A stretch of DNA of 64,000 nucleotides from NCBI RefSeq assembly GCF_008634025.1, contig NZ_PDCM01000001.1:3194501-3258500 (forward strand), read 5' to 3'. This stretch comes from Streptomyces albofaciens JCM 4342 (GTDB lineage Bacteria > Actinomycetota > Actinomycetes > Streptomycetales > Streptomycetaceae). Below are positions 1-7,472 of this stretch, piece after piece. The notes under the pieces are model-generated. The model saw nothing but the letters and a program-made list of their open reading frames with translations. It did not search any database and was not told where the DNA came from. The translations under genes were made by a program, and so were the position numbers. The stretch's first letter is position 1, and every line of letters begins with the position of its first letter.

Positions 1-1691
1 CACTCGCTACCGGTGAGGCGGGACCAGATCAGGGCGGAGAAGCCGACGCGGATGCGGGATGCCTTCTTGGAGCCGGCGGCGATGGTTCGACGCCTGCCGG
101 GGTAGTTCTCCGTGATCTTCTGCATCTCCGAGACCGGGAGTGTCCAGTTCGCGAAGCGCTTTCGCCGATCGTGGTAGTCCACCGGCGGCTGATCGGCGAC
201 ATGGTCGGTGAAGCGCTGGAACAGGGTGGGTAGGTCTGCTCGGCGTCCGTGCAGGCGCTCCTCCAACGGCCGGAATCTCCCCCAGGAGCCCATCCAATCC
301 GGAGGGATGCCGAGGTAGGCCCCTGCCTCTTGCAGTGACATACCCATCGCTGCCTGGACGAGATGGGCTGCGAGGCCCCTGCGGGTCGCGACGTTCGCGG
401 GCGAGCGGCCCAAGAGTCCGAGCGGTGCCGCGATGATCTCCGTCCATTCCTCGGGAAGGCGTTGGGGGATGGCTTGCGGGGAGTAGCTACGTCGGCGGAT
501 GTGCAGGAACCCCGGTAGAGCGACCTGGGTGGGCAGCGGCCGGGGGAACCGCTGATCGAGAAGTTGGAAGACTTCGTGTTGGAACAACGGAGAGCTGTCG
601 CGCCGCAGAGTCAGCCATGTGTGGCCCCAGGCGGGGATCTCGCGGGGAGGCAGTTCGGCGATGAGCCGACCGAGTTCCAGGCGGAGTTCCGGCAGGGGCA
701 GGTTCAGGATCCGCGCCGAGATGGCCAGGAGGGCGGCTGTGCCCCGGGCCGAGAAGACGTCGCTGTCCCATCGTGTCTGGGCGGTGGTGGAGAGTCTCAG
801 AGACGGAGCTGGCCCGGATCGGCTGAGGTCGTGATCGAGGGCCTGCGTGAGCGGGCCGCTCGGTGCCAGGTTGGCCGTCAGGGGCCAGGTGGCGCGGATG
901 AGCGCGGCCAGAACGAGGAGGTCCGTCATGCGGTTGTGGCCGGCCAGAGGGTCCAGTGAGCGGTGGGCGCCGTAGGGGCGGGCTTGCAGAAGGCGTTGCT
1001 GCAAGTCGAGCAGGTTGTCCGACGGGATGTCGCTGTCGGTGAGATCGATGGTGTCGAGCCGGGCGCCGCAGGGGCCCTGTCCGGGGTCGACGACGTTGCG
1101 GCATTGGGCTGGATGGAGTGGGTCGAGATGCGGCTCGACGATCAGACGGCGTGAGTTGCCTCGGATCATCAGTGCCGGCAGCTCGCAGGCGGGGCAGGTG
1201 GTCAAAAGAAAGGAGCGGTGCTCCAGGCAGGCGAAGTTGGCAGCCATCCGCCATGCCAGTTTCCAGGATCCTCCGTGGCGTTGCTGGATGGCCGAGCCGT
1301 CGCCGGCGAGGCAGGAGGGGCAGTAGCGTGTCGATGTCGTCAGGAGCCAGACGGGGAAGACGCCTCGGGGAGCGGGCGACAGGCCGCGCATGCCCAGGAG
1401 GGCTTCGGCCACGGGCGGGTAGCTGTTGACGTGGGGCTTGAAGGTGAGCGCGTCCGCCTCCTGCGTCGACATGCCAGTGGTAGCGCAGAATGCGGCGAGT
1501 ACGTCTCTCTCCAGCATGAACATCCGGCGCGCGGGCGCGGAGTTGCTGCGCGGGCCGATCAGCCCGGTGTGCTGCAGAAGGACGACAGGTTTCAGGTCCA
1601 GGCGGTGGGCGAGCCGCAGGATGAAGCCGTGAAGGTCTTCGTCGGGCAGCGGCGACAGGCTCCGGGGCAGTTGTGCGAGCGGGCGCCGCAC
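1..1691 (-). CDS. tniQ: TniQ-family transposition protein, 3' end outside window
   Basis: The frame is open from a GTG at 1691 to the window edge, so the C-terminus is missing (563 codons seen). The start LPRSLSPLPDEDLHGFILRL is the classic TniQ N-terminus. A zinc-ribbon follows around residues 123-170: YCPSCLAG, then FACLEHRSFLL, then CPAC. TniQ/TnsD proteins choose the target site and hand it to the TnsC ATPase. Immediately upstream are the last codons of a tnsC, matching the usual tnsC-tniQ order. It is the same family as, but clearly different in sequence from, the tniQ at 28181-30001. Whether it is intact beyond the edge is unknown. The GTG start is the first available after an in-frame TGA (1695-1697) and has only a weak ribosome site. 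Confidence 0.85.
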   Translation of the reverse strand, partial: MRRPLAQLPRSLSPLPDEDLHGFILRLAHRLDLKPVVLLQHTGLIGPRSNSAPARRMFMLERDVLAAFCATTGMSTQEADALTFKPHVNSYPPVAEALLGMRGLSPAPRGVFPVWLLTTSTRYCPSCLAGDGSAIQQRHGGSWKLAWRMAANFACLEHRSFLLTTCPACELPALMIRGNSRRLIVEPHLDPLHPAQCRNVVDPGQGPCGARLDTIDLTDSDIPSDNLLDLQQRLLQARPYGAHRSLDPLAGHNRMTDLLVLAALIRATWPLTANLAPSGPLTQALDHDLSRSGPAPSLRLSTTAQTRWDSDVFSARGTAALLAISARILNLPLPELRLELGRLIAELPPREIPAWGHTWLTLRRDSSPLFQHEVFQLLDQRFPRPLPTQVALPGFLHIRRRSYSPQAIPQRLPEEWTEIIAAPLGLLGRSPANVATRRGLAAHLVQAAMGMSLQEAGAYLGIPPDWMGSWGRFRPLEERLHGRRADLPTLFQRFTDHVADQPPVDYHDRRKRFANWTLPVSEMQKITENYPGRRRTIAAGSKKASRIRVGFSALIWSRLTGSE

Positions 1692-1694
1692 GGA

Positions 1695-1870
1695 TCAGCC
1701 TGGGGCCTGGTGGATGCGGGGCCCGTGGTCGTCGAAGACGGTGTTGCCGCTGCGGGAGCGGCGCTTGACGGGCGTACGTGCCTCATCCGGGCTCCCGTAC
1801 GGCGATATCAGCTCATCCAGGACGCATACGTCGGAACGGACCTGGGCGGCGGCCTTGGAGTTCACCGCAC
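1695..1870 (-). pseudogene. TnsC C-terminal remnant
   Basis: Reading leftward from about 1870, a short open stretch encodes a tail ending SGNTVFDDHGPRIHQAPG and a stop. The intact tnsC at 30013-31296 ends RNTVFDDPGPAARAGA, and LDEL versus LDEI is matched about 30 residues earlier. Upstream of 1870 this frame is closed by several stops (TGA near 1880 and 1908), so only about 55 codons of the ~427-codon gene survive. This is the expected neighbour of the tniQ just downstream. The rest of this left-hand tnsA-tnsB-tnsC set appears to have been lost by deletion. The homology call rests on one short conserved tail. Confidence 0.65.
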
Positions 1871-1954
1871 CAGATCATCAGCTCGTACGGCTTCCCGCAG
1901 CAGTTGATCACAACTGATCGCTTCGCAGAGTTACTGCGGAGCGACATCGGGGCC

Positions 1955-1985
1955 GTTTGCCAATAAGCATGCTGATTTGCCAACT
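1955..1985. repeat. Two TTTGCCAA repeats, possible TnsB-site remnants
   Basis: TTTGCCAA occurs at 1956-1963 and again at 1976-1983, exactly 20 bp apart. The second copy reads ATTTGCCAACT. At the right transposon end the motif ATCCGCCAACT also occurs twice, 20 bp apart and in the same orientation. This orientation fits the right end of the leftward tnsC-tniQ module at 1-1870. No terminal ACA follows at the expected distance, so the end itself may be lost. The remainder of 1871-2012 holds no gene I can see. Confidence 0.35.
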
Positions 1986-2012
1986 GTGCTGGGTCGTCTC
2001 GCTCTTCGGTCT

Positions 2013-2519
2013 TCAAAGGCGACGGCGCATCACTTCGATGCAGACAGCTCGGGCGGCATTGGAACGCTCACGTGAGTAGGCGGTCCCGAGGTTCATGCCG
2101 CTGTCGGTGGTGATTGGCTGCTGCTGCCAGGCGAGGCTCATCTGTGCGCCGGATTCCGCTCGCGCGGCGGCCACGAGGGTCGAGTAGGGGCCTGCGACGG
2201 CCGATGCCTCGATCTGGAGCCACGCCTGGTGGAAGGCCATACGCGCCAGAAGGCCGCTGACCTCGTCGGTGAGCTGTTGCCGTACGCCGGCCGAGGAATC
2301 GGGCCGACGCCGTATGCGGTACGGCATTTCCAGGTACTCCTCGACCGCCGTCAGAGCTTCGGCGAAGGTCCGCGCCCGTCGTTCCCTTCGCGCGGCACCC
2401 TGGTTGAGGACGTACGTAAGGAAGGCGCCGACGAGAGCGATGCACGGGACGATCAGCGCGGCAGTCTGGGCCCAGGTCCAGCTACCGCCTGTCGCCTCCG
2501 CCGCCGCGACGAGTTCCAC
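2013..2519 (-). CDS. Small membrane protein, probable CBASS effector
   Basis: This 168-residue protein has one convincing transmembrane helix at about residues 17-40 (WAQTAALIVPCIALVGAFLTYVL). A basic stretch (ARRERRARTF) and a soluble helical domain without recognisable catalytic motifs follow. It is the last gene of a three-gene leftward unit after a CD-NTase and an E2-like gene, and its start overlaps the E2 gene by 67 bp. In CBASS loci this position usually holds the cell-killing effector, often a small membrane protein that senses the cyclic nucleotide and breaches the membrane. That role is inferred from context only; I do not recognise the soluble domain. Confidence 0.6.
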   Translation of the reverse strand: MELVAAAEATGGSWTWAQTAALIVPCIALVGAFLTYVLNQGAARRERRARTFAEALTAVEEYLEMPYRIRRRPDSSAGVRQQLTDEVSGLLARMAFHQAWLQIEASAVAGPYSTLVAAARAESGAQMSLAWQQQPITTDSGMNLGTAYSRERSNAARAVCIEVMRRRL

Positions 2520-2986
2520 ACAGCACTCCTCGGCAAGCCGTGAGGCGCATCCTCAACCAACCACCGGCCGTTCGGCTCACCGCCGGTGAGCCGCCAGTAG
2601 TGTTCGAGGAACAAGTGTGTGCGGACTACCTCGATAAGGTCCAGAAGGCCCTTGGAACTTGTCCATCGTCTTTCGTCCGGGTCGAGCGGATGCCAGAGGC
2701 AGAGGGCGTCGTCGCTCGAGTAACGGTGTTTCGAAGGGGCCCCAGGCTTGGCGTGAACGCGTGGGAAGTCCTGGGGGCGCTGGCCGTACGTCGAGTACGG
2801 CGGTTGCTCGTAGAAGCGGATCCGGATGTCGATCGGGTCGGGCTCGCCTATGACGTCAAGGCCCGTGAGGTCGTACGCTAGCGAGCTGCGGTGGTAGGTG
2901 TGCCGAAGGGAGTCGCCAAAGCGCCGCCGGGCGTCCCGTTCCAGTGGGGCCCACCAGGCTGGTTGGGCCCCGTACCAGACTGGCAT
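2453..2986 (-). CDS. E2-like conjugating protein of a CBASS locus
   Basis: The product is 177 residues if started at the ATG at 2986, five bases after the CD-NTase stop. The middle resembles the short prokaryotic E2-like fold of type II CBASS: HRYSSDDALCLWHP with a candidate catalytic Cys96, then a WTSSKGLLDLIEVVRTHLF helix, FLEHYWRLTGGEPNGRW, and EDAPHG around residue 146-150. No E1 or JAB gene is nearby, so this would be the short, E2-only form. Such E2 proteins prime or conjugate the neighbouring CD-NTase through its C-terminus. The last ~22 residues are Arg-rich and overlap the next gene. The family call is by motif shape; the fold should be confirmed structurally. Confidence 0.62.
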   Translation of the reverse strand: MPVWYGAQPAWWAPLERDARRRFGDSLRHTYHRSSLAYDLTGLDVIGEPDPIDIRIRFYEQPPYSTYGQRPQDFPRVHAKPGAPSKHRYSSDDALCLWHPLDPDERRWTSSKGLLDLIEVVRTHLFLEHYWRLTGGEPNGRWLVEDAPHGLPRSAVWNSSRRRRRQAVAGPGPRLPR

Positions 2987-2990
2987 GGCG

Positions 2991-4016
2991 TCAGATTCCC
3001 CAGGCTCGGGTGGGCGTGACGAGCCCGGTGGAGAGGCCCAGGCCGGATGCGGCCGTACCGCCCGAGCGGACGGTCCTCGCGAGGCGGTCCGCTTCCTCCT
3101 CCGTACAGTCCGCGTCCGGCACGAGTTCCGGGAGGACTTGGTGGAGGGCGTGTTGCGCGCTGAGGGGACGTCCGGCCTTCTCGTGCTCGATTGCGAGATC
3201 GACGTAGTCCCTGGCGGTACACAGTCGCTTGTGCACCTCACGGCGCGGCATGTTCAGGGGGATGGGGTCGGCCACGCCAGCAGGGTCCGCTGTGGGCCCT
3301 CTGCCAATCTCGTCCGCCGCGTAGGTGAAGAAATCCTGCAGCGCATTGATCAGTGGCATGGGCTCGTTGAGGCACTCAAGGCATAGGGCTTTGATGTTCC
3401 AGGAGCACATGGGCTTGCTGTGGGTGCCGTTCCAGTGCTTCAGCAGTCGTACAGTGCGGGCGAACACGACCTTGGTGTCCGTGATGGCCTCAAGCACCAT
3501 CTGGGTGTGTGTGATCGGGTCGGCGCGGTCCCACTGGGCCGCGATCTTCGTGTTGGGGATGTACAGCCCGCAGCCTGAGGGGTGAGGGATCGCGGTCATG
3601 ACGTCCGCGGTGAAATCGGTCTGCCCTTGTGTGACCGGGTCGCCGAAGCGTACGAGCACGGCGCGGCGGCGGCCGACGATCTCGATGGTGAGTTTGTCGA
3701 ATTCGTCGTCGAGGTCGTTGTGGATCGCGTCGCGGGCGATCTCCATGAGGGGGAGGGCACTCTTCTTGCCCGGGCCGTATGGTTCGGCGTCCTTCTTGGT
3801 GAGGACGACGCCGAGGTCGACGTCGGTCAGGGGGGTGTTGGCGTCGCCGTGCGCGACGCTCCCGTTGAAATAGGTGGTGGAGCCGGGGAAGGCCCGGCGT
3901 ACTGACGCTGCCAGGAGCCGGCGTCGGCGCTTGGCCTCTGCGAGTTCGTGATCGGTCACCTGGATCTTGCGACGTCCTTCATCAAGGAGCGACGCAAGGG
4001 ACTCTTTTCGAACCAT
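2991..4016 (-). CDS. CD-NTase (cGAS/DncV-like nucleotidyltransferase), CBASS
   Basis: I start this 341-residue protein at the ATG at 4016, which has AGAGG at good spacing. The open frame continues upstream, but that stretch overlaps the divergent regulator. The nucleotidyltransferase core is visible: GS at residues 52-53, DVD at 65-67, and a third acidic residue in FTADVMTAIP (Asp138). GLYIPN and QWDRADPITH follow, as in CD-NTases, then a helical C-terminal half. These enzymes make cyclic di- or trinucleotides on phage infection and activate an effector. The co-directional E2-like and membrane genes and the divergent repressor/peptidase pair support a CBASS assignment. The product nucleotide cannot be predicted from what I see. 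Confidence 0.75.
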   Translation of the reverse strand: MVRKESLASLLDEGRRKIQVTDHELAEAKRRRRLLAASVRRAFPGSTTYFNGSVAHGDANTPLTDVDLGVVLTKKDAEPYGPGKKSALPLMEIARDAIHNDLDDEFDKLTIEIVGRRRAVLVRFGDPVTQGQTDFTADVMTAIPHPSGCGLYIPNTKIAAQWDRADPITHTQMVLEAITDTKVVFARTVRLLKHWNGTHSKPMCSWNIKALCLECLNEPMPLINALQDFFTYAADEIGRGPTADPAGVADPIPLNMPRREVHKRLCTARDYVDLAIEHEKAGRPLSAQHALHQVLPELVPDADCTEEEADRLARTVRSGGTAASGLGLSTGLVTPTRAWGI

Positions 4017-4139
4017 CGGTACCTCTCTGTACTCGTGGCCCCCAGTGTTTCCGGTCCAGCAAACCATAGTGATTCCAGTTTTAGCAACAGCGTTTGTGAG
4101 ACTGGAACTCTGCCCGGGGGTGCGAGAGGATACGAACGT
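4017..4139. promoter_or_regulatory. Divergent control region of the CBASS-like locus
   Basis: This 123-bp gap separates the CD-NTase (leftward) from the XRE regulator (rightward) and is noticeably less GC-rich than its surroundings. It contains an inverted repeat with 7-bp arms, TTCCAGT at 4073-4079 and ACTGGAA at 4101-4107, a reasonable operator for the adjacent repressor. The ribosome site GAGAGG serves the XRE gene. No clear -35/-10 pair could be chosen with confidence. Confidence 0.35.
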
Positions 4140-4448
4140 ATGGACGAGTTCTATGAGGTGTTCGGCGATCGGGTCCGACGAGCGCGTGCCGCCCTTGGGG
4201 TGAACCAGCAGGAGTTGGGCAACGCCGTGGGTCTCAATCGCACGTCGATCAGCAACATTGAGAAGGGGCGCCAGAGGATCGCGCTGCACATGCTTTTCGA
4301 GTTCGCCGCCGCGCTGCGGGTGGAGCCGGAGTCGTTGTTGCCGTCACCGGACGGGCGCTCGGACGTCCTGGACGAGCTACCCGAGGATGCACGCGGCTGG
4401 GCGCAGGACGTGCTGGCCAACGCACAGAAGGAGGAAGGCCGTGGCTAG
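4140..4448 (+). CDS. XRE-family repressor, CapH-like
   Basis: A 102-residue protein carries a helix-turn-helix at about residues 10-65 (GVNQQELGNAVGLNRTSISN, then EKGRQR), followed by a short acidic C-terminal segment. The ATG at 4140 is preceded by GAGAGG. Its 3' end overlaps the next gene, a HEXXH peptidase, by 8 bp. An XRE repressor coupled to an ImmA/IrrE-type peptidase and divergent from a CD-NTase matches the published CapH-CapP arrangement, in which CapP cleaves CapH after DNA damage and releases CBASS expression. I infer the same job here. A generic phage-type repressor/peptidase pair is the alternative. Confidence 0.8.
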   Translation: MDEFYEVFGDRVRRARAALGVNQQELGNAVGLNRTSISNIEKGRQRIALHMLFEFAAALRVEPESLLPSPDGRSDVLDELPEDARGWAQDVLANAQKEEGRG

Positions 4449-4965
4449 GCGGGCAGAGCAGGCTGCCGGTCGCCTTCTGGCGGAGGCGGGTGAGGTGGTC
4501 GCTCCCGTCGATGTGGAACGTCTGGCTGCCCATCTCGGGGTTGTGCTCTCCCGAAGCACGTTCAAGGACGGGGATGTTTCCGGGATGCTCGTGCGTCAGG
4601 ACGGCCGATCCCCTGTTGTGGGCGTCAACGACGCCCACTCCGCTCACCGTCAGCGGTTCACGATCGCCCATGAATTCGGCCATCTGCTTCTGCATCCCGG
4701 ACGCGAAGTGGTGCTGGACCGGCCCGTGCGGGTCAATCTTCGGGACAAGACCTCAAGCACGGCGACGGACCGTGAGGAGATCGAAGCGAACGCCTTTGCT
4801 GCGAGTTTGCTGATGCCGGCTGACCTTGTCCGGTCGGAGCTTCAGCGACTGCCCGCAGTAGTCCGCCAGGACCCGGATCGCAGCGCTGCCGCGCTGGCAG
4901 CACGCTTTGAGGTCAGCGATTCGGCGATGGGCTTCCGTTTGATCAATCTCGGCCTGGTGAGTTGA
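4441..4965 (+). CDS. ImmA/IrrE-family metallopeptidase, CapP-like
   Basis: The 174-residue product starts at a GTG that overlaps the end of the repressor gene (start MARRAEQAAGRLLAEAG). The zinc-protease signature HEFGH is at residues 77-81, and a downstream glutamate in EEIEANAFAASLLMP (about residue 115) completes the metal site typical of COG2856. These peptidases cut their partner XRE repressor when triggered, for example by single-stranded DNA in the CapP case. Full family length and intact motif suggest it is active. The 8-bp overlap implies coupled translation with the repressor. Confidence 0.85.
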   Translation: MARRAEQAAGRLLAEAGEVVAPVDVERLAAHLGVVLSRSTFKDGDVSGMLVRQDGRSPVVGVNDAHSAHRQRFTIAHEFGHLLLHPGREVVLDRPVRVNLRDKTSSTATDREEIEANAFAASLLMPADLVRSELQRLPAVVRQDPDRSAAALAARFEVSDSAMGFRLINLGLVS

Positions 4966-4980
4966 TCAAGTGTGGGGTGC

Positions 4981-6000
4981 TTACTGATCGCGGACTGATT
5001 CCGTCAGCGTCCAGCACAGATCCTCTGGCGTCGCGCCGGTGTGCCAGGACCTCAGGACCTGCTTGGTCGTCAGGTGGTCGAGGGTGACGGTGAGCCCACG
5101 AAGAGAGGTCCCGCACTCTCGCGCCAGCAATTCTGCTTTGGCAGTGCCGTTGTCCTCGCCAGGGGCGGAATGAGCCGCGAGGCACAGAGTGGCGAGCAGA
5201 GGGAGAGGCGCCAAGCCGTCCCGGGGGCGGCAGGCGGTGCGCAGAGCCCAGTCGGCTGCGCGGAGCCGATCTGGGCGGGCGGGATGTTGCGTGAGCAGGG
5301 TCGTGTCGAGTAGCTGGACCTCGAGTGCAGGGCCTTTGGGCGGAAGGCGGAGCAGCCACCCTGCTTGCAACAGTTCGTCCCAGCCCTGCGGTGCCGCGCC
5401 GAGGCGAAGGCTGCGCAGCACCCCGCGGGGGATCTTGGCTTGGGCCTTGTTGTTCATGCGCAGCGCAAACTGCAGGGCCATCAATCTTGCCTCGGCCCCT
5501 GTCCCGGTCGGCAGGGTGGCGGCAAGGTAGTTCAGCATTTCCCGCACACGGGTTTGACTGTCGGGTCCTCTGGGGTGGCGCCTGCGGCGTGGATTTGCTT
5601 GCCGTCGAGGCGAATCCGCAGTGGCCAGGATCGTGTCCGGAACGATAGCGGCTTGGGAGGTTGCGGCCGCACAGGCGGCGCATGCGTCCGTAAGACGCCA
5701 GAGGCGCCCGCCGCCCTCGCGACTCAGGAGAAGCCGGATCGGACCCTGACATCCGCGGTGACGGGAGTGCCAGCTGCATCCTCGCTCGTGGCATTGACAT
5801 GTCCGTAGATGTGACGGCAGCAGATTTCGAGATGCGTGCCAGCCCAGGTGGGCAAGAACCTCTGCCCGGGCCGTGGAGCCGATGAGTCGCCGCTCGCCGT
5901 GGGTGCACTGCTGGCAAACGAGGACTGGCCCGCCAGGTTGCGGGCGCAGTTCCACCGTCCAGGTGCGCCTGACTCCTGGACGTGTGAAGCAGAGCCTCAT
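4981..6000 (-). CDS. Cysteine-rich protein of unknown function
   Basis: The product is 339 residues, started at the ATG at 6000 (GGAAGG nine bases upstream; an ATG at 6063 is also possible). The N-terminal third carries several cysteine pairs that could bind zinc: VCQQC near residue 28-32, CQC, CSW with nearby histidines, and ACAACAA. The C-terminal two thirds are helical and Leu/Arg-rich without catalytic motifs (for example LLQAGWLLRLPPKGPALEVQLL). I do not recognise the family. It is divergent from a small XRE gene across a region with three copies of a 16-bp motif, so both are probably controlled together. A DNA- or RNA-binding role is only a guess from the zinc-like N-terminus. Confidence 0.6.
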   Translation of the reverse strand: MRLCFTRPGVRRTWTVELRPQPGGPVLVCQQCTHGERRLIGSTARAEVLAHLGWHASRNLLPSHLRTCQCHERGCSWHSRHRGCQGPIRLLLSREGGGRLWRLTDACAACAAATSQAAIVPDTILATADSPRRQANPRRRRHPRGPDSQTRVREMLNYLAATLPTGTGAEARLMALQFALRMNNKAQAKIPRGVLRSLRLGAAPQGWDELLQAGWLLRLPPKGPALEVQLLDTTLLTQHPARPDRLRAADWALRTACRPRDGLAPLPLLATLCLAAHSAPGEDNGTAKAELLARECGTSLRGLTVTLDHLTTKQVLRSWHTGATPEDLCWTLTESVRDQ

Positions 6001-6067
6001 GGCGTGTGCCTTCCTCCCGCCTTCGCTCGCACCGGCCTCTGCGGGCCGGAATCGGGCGCACACGCTA

Positions 6068-6148
6068 GTGCAGGCATCTGCCCTTCGGTTGTGGCCACCT
6101 GTCCCAAATTAGGGCAGAGGTCTGCACTGACAGGGCAGGTGTCTGCAC
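6068..6148. promoter_or_regulatory. Three-copy 16-bp operator array
   Basis: GGGCAGAGGTCTGCAC at 6112-6127 and GGGCAGGTGTCTGCAC at 6133-6148 are direct repeats exactly 21 bp apart (two helical turns). A third, inverted copy, GTGCAGGCATCTGCCC, lies at 6068-6083. Each is itself nearly palindromic (GKGCAG-N4-CTGCMC). The array fills the gap between the divergent cysteine-rich gene and the XRE gene at 6163. It is most simply the binding site of that XRE protein. Confidence 0.7.
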
Positions 6149-6162
6149 CGTCGGATGGTCTG

Positions 6163-6447
6163 GTGACGATCTTCCCGCCCGACCCCGACTTCGAGGCCTT
6201 GCGCCTGGAACTCGCTCGGCTGCGGGCAGTGCGCGGGTGGACCTATGACGAGCTGGCCGCCCGGAGCGGACTGGCCAGGCGGACTCTGATCGAGATTGAG
6301 CAAGGGCGCACCATCGGCACTCTGAAGACGTGGCACGCCCTCGCTCACGCACTGAGCACTCCACTCGATCAGCTCTTCGGCGCCTTGTGCGGCCACCACG
6401 AGCCTCCCGGGCGATGTCCGGGTTCACGGCCCACTGAGGCGACCTGA
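6163..6447 (+). CDS. Small XRE-family regulator
   Basis: From a GTG at 6163 the product is 94 residues: a helix-turn-helix spanning about residues 8-65 (RAVRGWTYDELAARSGLARR, then TLIEIEQGRT), followed by a short tail (LFGALCGHHEPPGRC). The start sits 15 bp after a three-copy operator-like motif, consistent with autoregulation. No strong ribosome site is visible and the transcript may be nearly leaderless. An open frame runs farther upstream, but it would read through the operator and overlap the divergent gene. It heads a rightward series ending in a UvrD-like helicase. Confidence 0.75.
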   Translation: MTIFPPDPDFEALRLELARLRAVRGWTYDELAARSGLARRTLIEIEQGRTIGTLKTWHALAHALSTPLDQLFGALCGHHEPPGRCPGSRPTEAT

Positions 6448-6800
6448 GGCAACCACCCAAACCGGCGACGCCGCGCGAAAGCGTGAGCGAGTGATCGAAC
6501 GCGCGTGTAGCGATTGCGGCCGTCTGGGGGACGAAGGCGGCCTAGGCGCGGGCCATGCGGCGTGTTGCCTGGCACCTTCACGGGCATGCGCCCCTCACCA
6601 CGACCCCGTCGCCACTGGGACGGTAGCCCCCTCGCCGCCTGTCGTGCCCGATCGCTGCGTGTGGCTCTTGACAGCCCAGTCGGCTTCTGCGCTGCGCTCA
6701 GCGCGATCGCTGCCGTGAATGCGGCAATTCGGTCGAGCGGTACTCCCGCGGTGACGACCGATCTATTCGATTGCACCCTGGGGAACTACCAGCAGCGGGT
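6448..6800 (+). other. Gene-poor spacer
   Basis: About 350 bp without a gene I can support. Short open frames on both strands here have no family resemblance and no ribosome site. The TTG at 6771 could extend the next gene's N-terminus by ten codons. Confidence 0.4.
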
Positions 6801-7472
6801 GTGCCTGTCGACCTCCGCTGGCACGTCAGCTCGGGCATCGCTCACCCTGCCGGGGACGGCACGGCATGGTGCCGTCTGGCCCATGCCGTCATCTGTCCCG
6901 CACGCGAAGCAGTGGCCCTCCCGTCGGCCTCCGGGCTGGTTGGCCTGCGACGGGAGCTGGCTCTTCGCACCCGTCGCCTGATCGATGCCGGCGCCTTCGC
7001 ACCTTCGGTGACAACGGACAGTGCAGCGCCATCCCAAGATGCATGCCGACCGGCGCGGCCCATCGTCCAACTTCTCTACGTTCACTACCTAGCAGCACAT
7101 CCCGTGGACAAGATCCAATGCGTCGCCCAGACGCGCCACCGCGACCGCTGTACCCAGACGCTGCTCACCTCAGACAGCCCGGCCGGCATTTGGAAGCTGG
7201 TTCCCACGACGGCCGTTCGCGGCCAACTAGCCTTCCCGGCACAGGTCATGGCCTTGTACGACCTGGCTGCTCTGCCCTACAAGGAACAATTGCGCTGGCG
7301 TATGCAGCGCTGCTCCGTCCACGCCGCCGTCCCCTCGGCCGCAGACCTGGCGATGGCCGAGTGGGAGCCCTTCGACCCTCTCGTCCACCACGCACACATC
7401 CAGAGTCGCCTGCCGGTCGGGAGCCGCCGACCCCGTCCGGGAGGCCCTGCTCGGCACGGAGCCCGACCATGA
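6801..7472 (+). CDS. Hypothetical protein with C-terminal Cys motif
   Basis: The product is about 223 residues from the GTG at 6801 (start uncertain; TTG 6771 is the alternative). The better-defined half is C-terminal: PIVQLLYVHYLAAHPVDKIQ, a CX(n)T..RDRC pair, then GIWKLVPTTAVRGQLAFPAQ and ALYDLAALPYKEQLRWRMQR. The pattern suggests a small zinc-binding or winged domain, but I do not recognise the family. The stop overlaps the next start by 4 bp (ATGA), so the pair is translationally coupled. It lies between the XRE regulator and the helicase, all in one direction. Confidence 0.6.
   Translation: MPVDLRWHVSSGIAHPAGDGTAWCRLAHAVICPAREAVALPSASGLVGLRRELALRTRRLIDAGAFAPSVTTDSAAPSQDACRPARPIVQLLYVHYLAAHPVDKIQCVAQTRHRDRCTQTLLTSDSPAGIWKLVPTTAVRGQLAFPAQVMALYDLAALPYKEQLRWRMQRCSVHAAVPSAADLAMAEWEPFDPLVHHAHIQSRLPVGSRRPRPGGPARHGARP

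Noticed and set aside
1..1254. Two minus-strand frames (7-447, 487-1254)
   Set aside because: They are Arg/Pro-rich shadows. The TniQ frame with zinc-ribbon motifs runs continuously through both.
3490..3530. GGGTGTGTGTGATC in the CD-NTase gene as a left transposon end following a GGGTG duplication
   Set aside because: It lies inside a conserved coding sequence and lacks the ATYYGCC sites 20 bp apart.
4017..4289. Upstream extension of the CD-NTase
   Set aside because: It would overlap the XRE repressor gene and removes a good ribosome site and ATG at 4016.
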